A DNA stretch of 64,000 nucleotides, taken from positions 248,001-312,000 of the forward strand of contig NADL03000743.1 of NCBI GenBank assembly GCA_002205965.3. Direction: 5' to 3'. Position numbers and translations under genes: made by a program. Below are positions 1 to 9,413 of the stretch, in pieces (the stretch's first letter is position 1; every line of letters begins with the position of its first letter). The stretch comes from Kappaphycus alvarezii. Lineage: Eukaryota > Rhodophyta > Florideophyceae > Gigartinales > Solieriaceae. Under the pieces are notes generated by a model that saw only the letters and a list, made by a program, of their open reading frames with translations, did no database searches and was not told where the DNA came from.

Positions 1-311
1 CTGCAGTTACTGTACAAACTGTACAATATCTGTACGGTGCACCCCATGCAGAGAGGCATTAAGCTCACGTGAGCCGAAGCAAACTCTCTAAGCCCGTTTA
101 GTGACGCAAACAGCCTTCTGTAAAGCTCCTGGCCTTTGCCGACCGTATGCAAAACGAGAATTTGTTAGTCAAGCGGCAGCAATAACGTCGTCTAGGTCTC
201 ATGCGAATTGCCTCTCTTCAATTGCAAGCATCCCGAAGTCCGATTTGCAGCGACACAAAAGAATTACCTCACGACGTCACTAAAGCTGACGCAAATCTTA
301 TTTTGACGAGG

Positions 312-722
312 ATGCCTCGTGTCTCACAAAAAGCCCTACGACCACGGCAGTATATCTTTCACAAGGTTTCGCCAGAGCAAGTAACAAAGCTAGCCCCAGG
401 TATCCGAAAGCTTCGTGACGAGGAGCGCGCGGCTGATGCTCGTGCTCGTGCAGAAAGAGCGGAGAGAGTCAAGATGGAGGCTGCCAGGCATGCGGAGAAT
501 ATCATGTCTGGTATGCACTGTGCAGACCCTGAAAGCGATACTATTCGTGCTCTGGAAAGGGAACTGGAAGAGCTCAAGGAGAAGAGAAGGTCCCTCTTTG
601 TGCACTTGAAGAAAGCCATTGATTCTAACGAGGCCAAAGTAGAACCTAAGGCGGTTGCCGCGTCGTCAAAAGTGATTAAGACTGAGAGTAAAATCGAAAG
701 CAAGACGGCAACAAGTGAGTAA
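312..722 (+). CDS. Small nuclear-type coiled-coil protein, GPS2-like motif
   Basis: An open frame of 136 codons starts at the ATG at 312; the frame stays open upstream to 201, but the residues there look non-conserved. A basic N-terminus is followed by a highly charged Arg/Glu/Ala helix (about residues 30-60). A second helix (about residues 75-105) contains ELEELKEKRRSLFVHLKKAI. That pattern, a Glu-rich helix ending in (L/S)LFxxLKK, resembles the helix of the corepressor subunit GPS2 as I remember it; this is resemblance of a short motif, not proof of orthology. The tail is Lys/Ser/Glu-rich. A GTGAGT donor-like hexamer overlaps the stop, so another exon downstream is possible. The next 1.1 kb to the bZIP gene shows no recognisable coding continuation. 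That a gene exists is fairly likely; its function is uncertain. Confidence 0.5.
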   Translation: MPRVSQKALRPRQYIFHKVSPEQVTKLAPGIRKLRDEERAADARARAERAERVKMEAARHAENIMSGMHCADPESDTIRALERELEELKEKRRSLFVHLKKAIDSNEAKVEPKAVAASSKVIKTESKIESKTATSE

Positions 723-1818
723 TGTCGTAGGAGAAAGTTCGGCGCAACAGAGAGCCACCATCCGCGCGGCAAGCGCCGAGCATTTTCCTGTTCTACACGG
801 TTGTGGATATTCGATTGACGTGCGCGGTTTACGTAGTCTTTTATTACCATTCAGCTGCTTACTGGGCAATATCTAATCCCATTTCCAAGAGATCAACGCG
901 ACACATCGTGGTGGCATTCACAACCACAGGATGCACCGCGGACGTCAACTAGAGGGTTGAGTAGAGGGGAAGGGGGTGGGAAGATAGAGTGGATCACTGC
1001 GCTCGAGGTAACGGGATGTTGTAATGAGGATGCTGGCGAAGGAGGGCTTCAATCTATTGCAGATGGGCGGGTGACTTTCACGGATGAATGTCACATGTTT
1101 CCTGTATACCAATGCTCTCGAATCACCCGACAATAGTTCCTCCAAAATTCAACTTCAGGACATTGCCGATATCCGTCCCATTCCTTTCCATATCAAAGAC
1201 CTATAAGTTACCATCGAATAGTTTCTAATGCCGAGGGTAAACCACTATTTTGATGCAAAGCGGGTCGCCTCTAAAACAAGGCATCACGCAACAGAGAGTT
1301 CTTCCTTTTCAGTTTTTTTTGTATTTTCGTGTTTTTTGTTGTTAACAAGGGACAGCAACTTGGTCGTCGCCAAACCTCAACCTTCATTTCACCAACATGC
1401 TTTCAGCGGCAACATATCGAAGCCAAAGTGGCCAACGCCAAAAACGCACGCAACCCCGCTACACCCCCTCCGCACACCAAGACATGCTACTGTGCCACCA
1501 AGCTCAAAGCCGCTCGCTCCACCTTGGCCGTGAGAGAGAAATTTCCATTCAACAAACACACATCAAGCCCAAGTTTCAAACACACACAAACACAACCATA
1601 GATATGTCAACCCACGCCGTGGCCAAGTCACGCACGCGAGTCCAACAACAGGAATGACGCTGCCAAGCGGGGCCCTGCAGCACAGGTTGCCATTGGTTCT
1701 TCCCCAAACTGAAACGCGTGACACCCTCAAACAGCCGCAACCAAAACAATGGCACCAGACGCGACCGTGCCATTGTCTTATTCACAAGTACCACAACCGC
1801 CGCGACCTAGCTAACCCC
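723..1818. other. Intergenic region, no gene recognised
   Basis: No reading frame here shows a known domain. The stretch 1,228-1,660 has overlapping short frames of low-complexity Thr/His/Pro residues in all three forward phases, which is what CA-rich non-coding DNA gives. It lies downstream of the bZIP gene (which runs leftward and ends at 1,819), so it may hold that gene's 3' UTR. Confidence 0.4.
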
Positions 1819-2807
1819 TCATCCACCCAGCTTCATTTTCAACGCGGCGGTCGACCTGCCCGGGTCTGCCTCATTCTCTCCAAACACGGTCCTCATTCGC
1901 GCCACCTCCTTGTTCGCCAAAGCGAGACGATCCCTCAGCTTGACATTCTCCTCATGCAAGGAAATGCCAACCTCAACCATACGACCTGTAACCTGCATCA
2001 AATCATCAACCTCCTCTTGCAATTCTGCCAGTGTAGCCTGTCTTTTCTGTCGACTGCGACGTGCACTTTCTCGATTCCGTAGCTTGCGCTTGTACAAAAC
2101 CAGCTCGCGTTCAGTAGCGTTCATCTTGCGAACTTCTGCACTGGTAGTTCCATCGAGATTGCCGAGGATTTCCTTTGGAAACTGCCTAGCCTCCCTCTCG
2201 CGCTTCTCCTTGAGCGAGATACTAGGCTCAACGCTGGTGGGGGCGTGAACCTTGCGGACGACGACCGGCCTCACGGTGGTAGGGGCGGGGGCGGATTGAG
2301 TGGGCATTTGTATTGAGTGTTGATGGGATTGGGGTACCTGATGGGTGGTAGGGGGCGGGGCGGGCGAGGGGTGTGTTTGTGAGTAAGCTGATGGCAAGTG
2401 TGCGGGGGCGAGGCCCGGGCGGGAAGAGGCGGGTGTGGGTTTTGCAAGGGGTGCTTTGCGAGCGACATAACATCGTTTGAAAGGACGGAGGAGGGATCCA
2501 GGTCTGATTCTATCTTGATTAGCTCCTTTTTCACATCTGTGGGCACGCCGAGGGAGGACGGTTGAGGATGGGGCATGGGTTTTTCGATACGACCGGCGTT
2601 GACTGGCAGGGAGGGTAAGAGAAGGTCTAGATCCGGTGCATCTTCAGCAGGTTCTCCATCTAAGCGAACTTGAAGGACCGAGGGCAAAAGGGGACGTGCC
2701 CATGCTTGCCAGCTGGAGGAGGGAGAGGAAGGGGTGTGACTGGGGGAAGAGATGAAGGCGTCGATGGATCCGAGGCCCTCCCACATGGGATCGTCACGAT
2801 CTTCCAT
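1819..2807 (-). CDS. bZIP transcription factor
   Basis: Sequence-specific nuclear DNA-binding protein that should dimerise through a leucine zipper. The C-terminal half carries a textbook basic region, KLRNRESARRSRQKRQ, with the invariant N-x7-R spacing. It is followed by heptad positions over about 50 residues ending near MRTVFG. The N-terminal half is acidic and Pro/Ser-rich, plausible as an activation region. The ATG at 2,807 begins MEDRDDPMWEG. The gene is read in two phases that meet in a proline-rich linker at about 2,340-2,475. Two explanations fit. One is a 134-nt phase-0 intron (donor GTTATG at 2,471, acceptor CAG ending at 2,338), giving about 284 residues. The other is one base missing from the G/C run near 2,405, giving about 329 residues. 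Given the pattern of missing bases elsewhere, I slightly favour the second. Upstream (2,808-3,500) is a long polypyrimidine tract on the coding strand. Confidence 0.9.
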
Positions 2808-3500
2808 GCCTTTTGAGGTTGGGGCGATCTAGTGTGAGTGATTGATGAATGGGGAAAAGAAGCGAGATCGGGAACCAGCTAGGCGGGCGGGAGGGGCAAG
2901 GCTTCACGAAGGGCAAAAGATGAAGCAACAACAAGAGATGAGAAAGGAGTGTGTGAAAGAGATGAAGGGATCTAGGTTGGGGAGGGGGGGATGGATGAGG
3001 GTAGGTATGTAGGTGAGTAGGTTAGTGGGGTGGTGACGGAAGTTGGGAGGTGGGAAGTGAAAGGGCGACGGGAAGGGTAGGTGAAAAATTGGGGATTAAA
3101 GAAGGATTTGATGAAAAAGATGAGAGAGAGGTGTAAGGTGGTAGGTAGGGAGGAAGGGAAGTTGGTATGGGAAAGGGCACGGAGGAAGAATGGACGGTTG
3201 GTGAGGGGAGGTGAGAAGTATGGGTATGGGCAAGAGGGATGTATGGAGGGAAGAAGAACGAATCGTGAAAAATGGTGGTCGAGGGGGGAGGGGGTGGGTT
3301 GGGGAGGTAGAGGAGGAAAGCGGTGGGGATGTGTAGCAGATGATTGGAGAAGTGTTGCGAGAGATGGGGAGAGAGGGCACATGATGATAATAATAATGAA
3401 AGAAAAGAAAAAAGAAAAAAGAAAAAAGAAAAGAAAAAAAAAACCTTTTTCTCTCTCTGTACTGCTGCATTTAGTGTACAGTACTGTACACCACAGCATG
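2808..3500 (-). promoter_or_regulatory. Polypyrimidine-rich upstream region of the bZIP gene
   Basis: Read on the bZIP coding strand, this 0.7 kb is almost continuous C/T, ending in a run of T with scattered C at 3,395-3,440. Next to it, at about 3,475-3,492, is a GTAC-type palindrome (TGTACAGTACTGTACA). Long frames exist here but are low-complexity Phe/Ser/Pro on one strand and Arg/Lys/Glu on the other, and I do not regard them as genes. Position and composition suggest promoter and 5' leader; this is inference. Confidence 0.4.
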
Positions 3501-4135
3501 TGGGGTGATGTGGGACGTACAAGCATGTATTCGTGGCATGTTGATTGCGATCGTTGTCAGAAGAAGCGTCTCGAAGGCTTCTTCCGTTCGCCCGACCTAT
3601 CAAACATCAGCTTACACCAAAATATTGCATCGCTGGCTATCCCCCATTGGGCACTTACAATTGAACCAATCAAACATCAGATTATGGCGTCGACATTTAG
3701 ATCACAGATCCCGTCTCCGCCTAATTTAACTCTCCTGCTCAACTTTCCCCAAACCCTCGCTAATTCCTGTCAATACTTTCACACCTGTCCTACAGTACCT
3801 CTCAATCGTACACCCCTTACCCTCTCGGCCATCCGCTTCATCTGCCTACCCACCTCTCTCTTCCTCCCTTGCTTCGCTCGCCCGACCAACCACCCACCAC
3901 ATCCACGCACCTCCGCCCATCAACCACCTCCCTCTCCCTCTCCCATTCGGCACAACGACCAACCCCTCTGCCCTCTCACTCATTTTACTTTCAAACACAT
4001 ACCTATCCACCCAAACCAACACCCAATTCATCCAATTGTTTCCTTCCCACCGTGCACTCGCGTAACTCCATCACACACACACACAAAAAGCATATGCCAC
4101 CACCCTGCCTCTCCTTTACCAAACACCGAATCTAC
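3501..4135. other. CT-rich spacer with CA dinucleotide run, no gene
   Basis: Pyrimidine-rich on the + strand, with a short (CA)n run at about 4,072-4,086. It lies directly downstream of the ZnT5-like gene on the minus strand. I searched it on that strand for the missing cation-efflux domain (histidine loop, HxxxD metal sites) and saw nothing convincing. Confidence 0.5.
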
Positions 4136-5498
4136 CTATCGACTCTCATCCACAGCCGTACCCTCCTGTCCAATACTCGTCCTACTAGCCGCAGAGCTAT
4201 CAATAGGCAGTTCCGATAAACTTCTCTTAACCCCACCCGCCATCATCATCGATATTCCCACACAATCCAGTACAAAAGCCGCCACTAAAATCCAACTCAC
4301 CCCCCCGCACTTGCACCCGCCCCAAACACCACACTCGTCACCCCGGCCATCAAAAACGGGATCACCACACCACTCTGCATCATAGTCCGTTGCGGCAATG
4401 CTGTCGACACAATCGCCCTCACATAATACGGCAACACCAACCACAAAAACCCCACCATCACAAACCCCACCACATGTCCCACCGTCAAATCCATTCGCGT
4501 GATACCTCCAATCACGCTCAAACTAAGCACCGCACCGCTCGAGCTCGACACCCAACTCACCAACGCAAGCGGGCTCAGCCATCCGCACGCTGCAGTAGTA
4601 CTCAGTGCAAAATGTCGCTTGGCACCGCCCAGTTCCGTTGCGAGCCGTCGTGTAAATGCACGGCTTGATTGCATCACAATCGACGCCACCAATACCAGCA
4701 TCACCCCAATTTCGCATCGTAGTGCCGTGCCTTCCACAAAAGCGTCGCGGACACTACCCGTGCTTTTGACTGGCGGATCGTACGTCGTTAGCAGTCGTCT
4801 TCTCCTTGTGCGCTCACCTTGACCAAAGTCCGCCTCGTTGACGTCTGGTCCTTGGTCATCGCCGATATGTACAATGTGACTCAGTTCCGCCCCCGTCTTG
4901 TTTGCCAGTCGTCCGATTGTGGTTTCTGCCTGCTGCGCAATGTTGCTCCTTTCAATCTCACTGAGGGCGGGTACATGTCCCGACGCATCCCAGATCAAGA
5001 GCAGGTAGGCCATGAGCATGCATATGGCGCCTCTTGTTTTCCGTCGCTCCGGCAGTTCCCTTCTTGACACCACGCAAACAAATACAACAGCGGTAGTTCT
5101 GCACCGTCGATCAGCAGTGTGCGCAACGGTCCCGCTGATCGTAGACCCGCCGTCCACGTGTACAATGTGACTGCAAGAATGGCGCCTGCGATCAACACGC
5201 GACGTCCGCGCTTTTGACCGATTCGTTTGCCGTTCCATGGTTGTTGTAACGCGAGTAAGGTGGCGGCGGCCCCGAGGGTGACGAAAAATAGGTAGAGGGG
5301 AAGGGCTACGCGGTCCTGAAGGTAGTGAAAAGATACAAAGGCGGCAAATACGCGGGAAGCTTTGCCTAGAGTGAGGGTAGCAAGGGCGGGGGCAAAGGAA
5401 AGCTGGGCTTGTCGTTGACGCGGTTTTGAGGAGGAGCGGGAAGAGGATTTGGAGCCAGGTTTGGAACCAGGTTTAGGGAGAACTAGATTATTCGGCAT
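4136..5498 (-). CDS. ZnT5/MTP12-like N-terminal membrane protein without the CDF domain
   Basis: Polytopic membrane protein matching the N-terminal half of the secretory-pathway zinc transporter ZnT5 (SLC30A5; MTP12 in plants, Msc2 in yeast). Recognised landmarks in order: GLRSAGPLRTLL (human GLTLCGPLRTLL), KTRGA followed by a hydrophobic helix, a variable acidic/Arg loop, LATELGGAKRHFALS (human LSVDVGGAKRLQALS), then three or four more hydrophobic helices. The start is the ATG at 5,498, followed by a Lys/Ser/Arg-rich cytosolic tail. The protein is read in three phases, joined near 5,060-5,075 and in a run of seven C at 4,301-4,307; each join needs just one more base. The total would be about 454 residues, against 765 in human ZnT5. 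The C-terminal cation-efflux domain is absent before the TAG at 4,136 and is not seen downstream. Divergent from TyrRS. Confidence 0.8.
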
Positions 5499-6173
5499 TT
5501 TGTTTGACAAGGAAGCGGCTGCACACCGCAAAGGTGAAGATCGGTGACGAGTGTTTAGCAGATGAGGAGGGGGAATAGGGGACACGAGGTAAAGAAGGAT
5601 TTAGATGCGAGCTTCTGTCTTGTTTAGGTTGGGAAAGTTTCAACACGGTTGGTGGAGTGGGCGCCTGGAACTGGCGAGAGCGGAATGGGAAACGACCGGA
5701 AGCAACATATGCACGGTACACTAAATTTCAATCCAAGAGAGGAACATTCTTGAAAAGGGGAATGGAAAGATTTATTTCAACTATACTGCTCTACAATAGG
5801 GCTTGGGATAGTGTAAGCTTTCGAAAAGACGATTTTTTGATTGGACCAAGTGGCGCTTCTGTAAATCGGTACCACTTGCATTCTATCTGAATCTATGTCG
5901 GTTATTGAGCGGTTAACTACAAGCTGTATAAATTTACAGTACTAATGAATGTATTGAACGAATTGAACGAATGAATAAACACTTTACAGTAAAGTGTGCA
6001 TACGCCTTTCTGCGGCCGACCGGTTAATCCAGTCAGCGTAGTGTACCATACTGACACTATGTACAGATGTTAGTTTTGTAAAAAACTTTACAGTGAACAT
6101 ATCACATTACTGTAAGTGCATTCCATAGGATGCACAGTGCAGTAACGGCACCTCACTGTCTAATCTTGCCTCA
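5499..6173. promoter_or_regulatory. Divergent promoter spacer between ZnT5-like and TyrRS genes
   Basis: This 0.7-kb region separates two start codons that point away from each other. It is AT-richer than both genes and has several short TTTACAGT/ACTGTAAA-type elements at about 5,935-6,115, plus a short local repeat of GAATTGAACGAA-like words at 5,955-5,980. I cannot identify a TATA box or transcription start. Confidence 0.45.
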
Positions 6174-7768
6174 ATGCTCAATCTCACAATACCGGAATGC
6201 ATCAACTCTTTAAGGAGAATTGAGCTCCTTTTTCCTCAACCGCAACTGATTCAATTCGTTGCCCCGCTCCCCGATGCGCACTTCGCTCTTATCCCGCGCG
6301 GCATTTGCCGTATGCATTCCCATATCCTGCTCTCATCAGGCCTTTCCCATCTCTGCCGTTCCTCCCCCCATCGGCCCACACTCACTAACCGCAAAGTCAC
6401 AAGCCGCCCCATCGCCTCCCTGTCTCCCCTACCCACCGATACAACCACCACGCCCGGCATAGACTCAAGGCCAAATGTCATCGATGTACTTCAACAACGA
6501 GGCTTATTCGATAGCTCCACGGCAGATATTGACACCATGCGCAAGCTCTGCGCCTCTCCAATTGGCGTTTACACAGGCTTCGACCCAACGGCCGACTCGC
6601 TCCATCTGGGAAATCTTCTTGCCATTTTAGCGTTGGCATGGTTTCAACGGTGCGGTCATAGGATATATGCTCTGGTCGGTGGCGCTACGGGTAAAGTTGG
6701 AGACCCGAGCGGGAAAAGCGCCGAAAGGCCCGTCTTGAATGACCGCACCATTTCTGAGAACCTTGCTGGAATAGAGTCAAACTTAAGGCAGGTTCTTCAA
6801 CGCTCTGCGGACGATGTGCGACGAGCCGGCTGGCCTGTCGTTGACCCTCTCGTTGTTAACAACCATGATTGGGTCGGGCCTATGTCTTTTTTGGACTTTC
6901 TCCGGGATGTCGGTAAGTATGCGCGCGTTAATACTATGATGGCAAAGGATTCTGTCAAGACAAGGTTGCAAAGCGATGAAGGTATGAGCTTCACAGAGTT
7001 TACATATCAGCTGCTGCAGGCGTATGATTTTATGCATTTGAGTGACACGGAGGATGTTTCCTTCCAGTTGGGCGGCTCTGATCAGTGGGGGAATATAACT
7101 GCGGGAACGGAGCTCACAAGGAAACTGCGATCGAGGACGGTGCACGGTATCACGTTTCCTTTACTAACTACAAATGACGGCAAGAAGTTTGGCAAGAGCG
7201 AAAAGGGCGCCATATGGCTTTCTCCTGACAAGCTTTCTCCATATGAGTTTTATCAGTATCTGGTGCGGACGCCTGATGAAGACGTGATCAAGTTTCTCAG
7301 GAGCTCTCGTTTTTACCGTTGGAGGAGATTGCGCAAATTGAGCGTGATATGTCGAGTAAGGGCTACGTGCCAAATACAGCACAAAAGAAACTTGCAGAGG
7401 AGGTGACCAGAATTGTCCATGGAGACAAGGGGGTTGCCTCTGCACTCGCCGCAACAGCAGCGGCAGCACCCGGTAGTAAAGCGGTTTTGAGCGTAGAGGC
7501 CTTGGAGGCTATTTCAGCGGATATGCCCAGTGCAACCATGCCAAAGGCACAAGTCGTAGAGTCGTTTCTAGTAGACATTATGGTTACTTGTGGTCTGCAA
7601 AAGTCAAAGGGAGAAGCTCGGCGACTTATCCGCAACGGTGGCGCCTACATGAATAATCAAAGGGTTACGGATGAGAAATCTCAAGTGAACGAGAGCGATT
7701 TGGTAGGCGGGCGACTAGTTTTGTTGGGAGCGGGAAAGAAAAACAAGATGCTTGTTCGGGTCGAGTGA
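6174..7768 (+). CDS. YARS2: Tyrosyl-tRNA synthetase, bacterial/organellar type
   Basis: Charges tRNA-Tyr with tyrosine in mitochondria and/or plastid. The class I catalytic core is complete: the HIGH-type motif HLGN (near 6,600) after GFDPTADSLH, the GATGKVGDPSGKS segment, the tyrosine-site signature LGGSDQWGNI (near 7,070), and the KMSKS-type loop KKFGKSEKGAIWL (near 7,185). The C-terminal part ends in an S4 RNA-binding domain (about 7,540-7,765; GEARRLIRNGGAYMNN). The first 80-100 residues are Ser/Arg/Pro-rich with few acidic residues, as expected of a transit peptide; either the ATG at 6,174 or the one at 6,312 could be the start. One base is missing at the GG of 7,300-7,301: before it the frame reads to FLR, after it ELSFLPLEEIAQIE continues, exactly as in the family. 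Length would be 485-531 residues. Converges on POLD3, 174 bp away. Confidence 0.95.
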
Positions 7769-7942
7769 TGGATGTGCGCAGAGGGAAGAAGCTTCCCTGC
7801 AAATCGACTCTATTGCGATTCGCGACACGATCTAATCCCTACACCGATATTTACTCGTTCCCGTTTGCTACGAAATGAAATGCCAAGTTTGATGATTACC
7901 ACAAGTTATCTCAAGCTTAATGTGTGAGTGACTGGAAAGTTC

Positions 7943-9413
7943 TCACTTGAAATAGGACCAAATGTTTCCATTGATCATCTTCTTTGACGCCTTCCTTGCT
8001 AATGATGTTCCAAGACTAGCGGAAGACTTCCTCGCATCCTTCGCCTTCTCATTGGATTGCGACTTGCCATTCCGCGCATTCGCAGAGGAGACCTTATTCA
8101 TAACAGAGGATGCCAAAAATGACTTGCCTTTCCCTTTCAAGTCAAACCTCCGATTACTGGCAGCGACCTTCGGGGCCTTTTCCTCGACGATTTCGTTCCA
8201 TTCTCATCCACCTCCTTAATCACGACTCTGTCTATCATGTATCCGTCTTTTCCCTGGAATGTTTCGCGCACTTCCTTCTTGATTCTCCGGGGCGACTAAC
8301 CTCCGGCATCCCCAAAGCCTCATTTAGTTTGCGCTTCTCGGGGTTAGATTATTGGAGAATATCTCATTCAGCTTGCGTTTCTCAGGCGTGAGATCATCCG
8401 AGGCACTATTCTTCGTGTCGATCTCCATTGCGGATGGTCCGTCATCCAGATCGCGAATAGTAGGGCTCTGAGGTTCCTCATCATCATCATCTTCTTCGTC
8501 CTTAAACAATTCCTTGGCTCGAGAGCAACCTCATGACGGTCACTTTCCATGCGCGCCCTTTCCTTTTCAGCCCGCTCCTGCTCGGCTGCCTCCCTCTTCA
8601 AGGCCTCCTGCTCCTTGTCAACATCACTATCGCCATCATCACTGTCCTCCTCGATAATTCGTCGTCCCTTGCTAACCTCTCCCCCAAACGCCGGGTCACC
8701 GTCTGTGCATTAGTCTTCTTGCTTTCACCTTGATTGGCTGCGCGGATCTTGGCTAGCGCAGCGGCACCAAGCCTTGTACAAGCAGAGCTACTCGCCTTCT
8801 TCTTGGAGTTTGAATTAGAGGCCAGAGATTTGAAGATGTTTTTATGCGACATAGTCCGTTTCACGCCTTTGGCCTTTTGGCCTCGGGTGATCTCCGCCAG
8901 TAGAGCGCCTCCAAATGGCTTGTCTTGGCCGCGCATAGACCACGACGAAATCAAACCACCGTTCGTTTTTGCCTTGGATGGAGGCTTTTGGATACCAGCA
9001 GATTCAGCTGCATCTGATGGTTTCCAGATGCCTGCATCACTCTTGATGGGATTGAGGCTGCCATTCCTCAAGGTATTGGTCTCTGCAACAGGGGCGCCGG
9101 ACAACTTGAGGGCATCGTCGGAATCCGACGTAAACCAGAGCGGAAGAGTACTAGAGGTCGCAATGGCCCATACGCTCTTCGTAAGAAAAGTACTCGGAGG
9201 GCATGTCGTAAGCGCAACGTTACGATTAGCCGTTGAAGAAAGAGTTGTTATGCACCAAAGGATTTCGGTGTCTGGATGAGTGGCGGCGTAAGAAATCAGA
9301 AGAGACTGGGCTTCAGTGTTTGAGATTTTAAGATGAGAGGACAAATAGCGGAACGAGACTGGGATGTTGCTGGAAAGGAGCAGCGATTCGATTGCAAGTT
9401 CGTTCGAAGACAT
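7943..9413 (-). CDS. POLD3: DNA polymerase delta subunit 3 (POLD3/Cdc27 family)
   Basis: Non-catalytic subunit linking polymerase delta to PCNA. The N-terminal about 100 residues are a winged-helix domain (VSFRYLSSHLKISNTEAQSL), aligning with human VTYKWLSYTLGVHVNQAKQM. The rest is a long, disordered, Lys/Glu-rich tail with an acidic DEEDDDDEE patch. A segment IKKEVRETFQGKDGYMIDR matches human LKSKTYLDGEGCIVTEK in place and pattern. The extreme C-terminus, NGNIWSYFK, is a PIP-box-like PCNA-binding peptide with Asn instead of the usual Gln. The start is the ATG at 9,413. The reading phase changes five times (near 8,690, 8,515, 8,340, 8,288 and 8,186), every time by one missing base, giving about 491 residues in total; human POLD3 has 466. 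A short internal repeat (LTPEKRKLNE) occurs twice, at about 8,330-8,395. Confidence 0.87.

Noticed and set aside
359-850. A 163-codon minus-strand frame
   Set aside because: Shadow of the coiled-coil gene on the other strand; Ser/Leu/Ala-rich with no domain.
3990-4135. A HMLF word on the minus strand downstream of the ZnT5-like gene, recalling the HxxxD site of the CDF domain
   Set aside because: It comes from a (TG)n run and no other CDF motif is nearby.
3081-4385. A 434-codon + strand frame and 180-190-codon minus frames at 2,972-3,603
   Set aside because: Purine/pyrimidine strand asymmetry leaves all phases open; residues are low-complexity (Arg/Lys/Gly, Phe/Ser/Pro, His/Thr/Pro) and no domain is visible. 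The region is also flanked by the 5' end of the bZIP gene and overlaps the ZnT5-like gene.
8860-8890. GGCCTTTTGGCCT resembling the U2 snRNA core
   Set aside because: It lies inside the POLD3 coding region, lacks the rest of U2, and is a simple palindrome.
8734-9279. A 181-codon + strand frame
   Set aside because: It is antisense to POLD3, whose N-terminal domain is clearly recognised on the minus strand.
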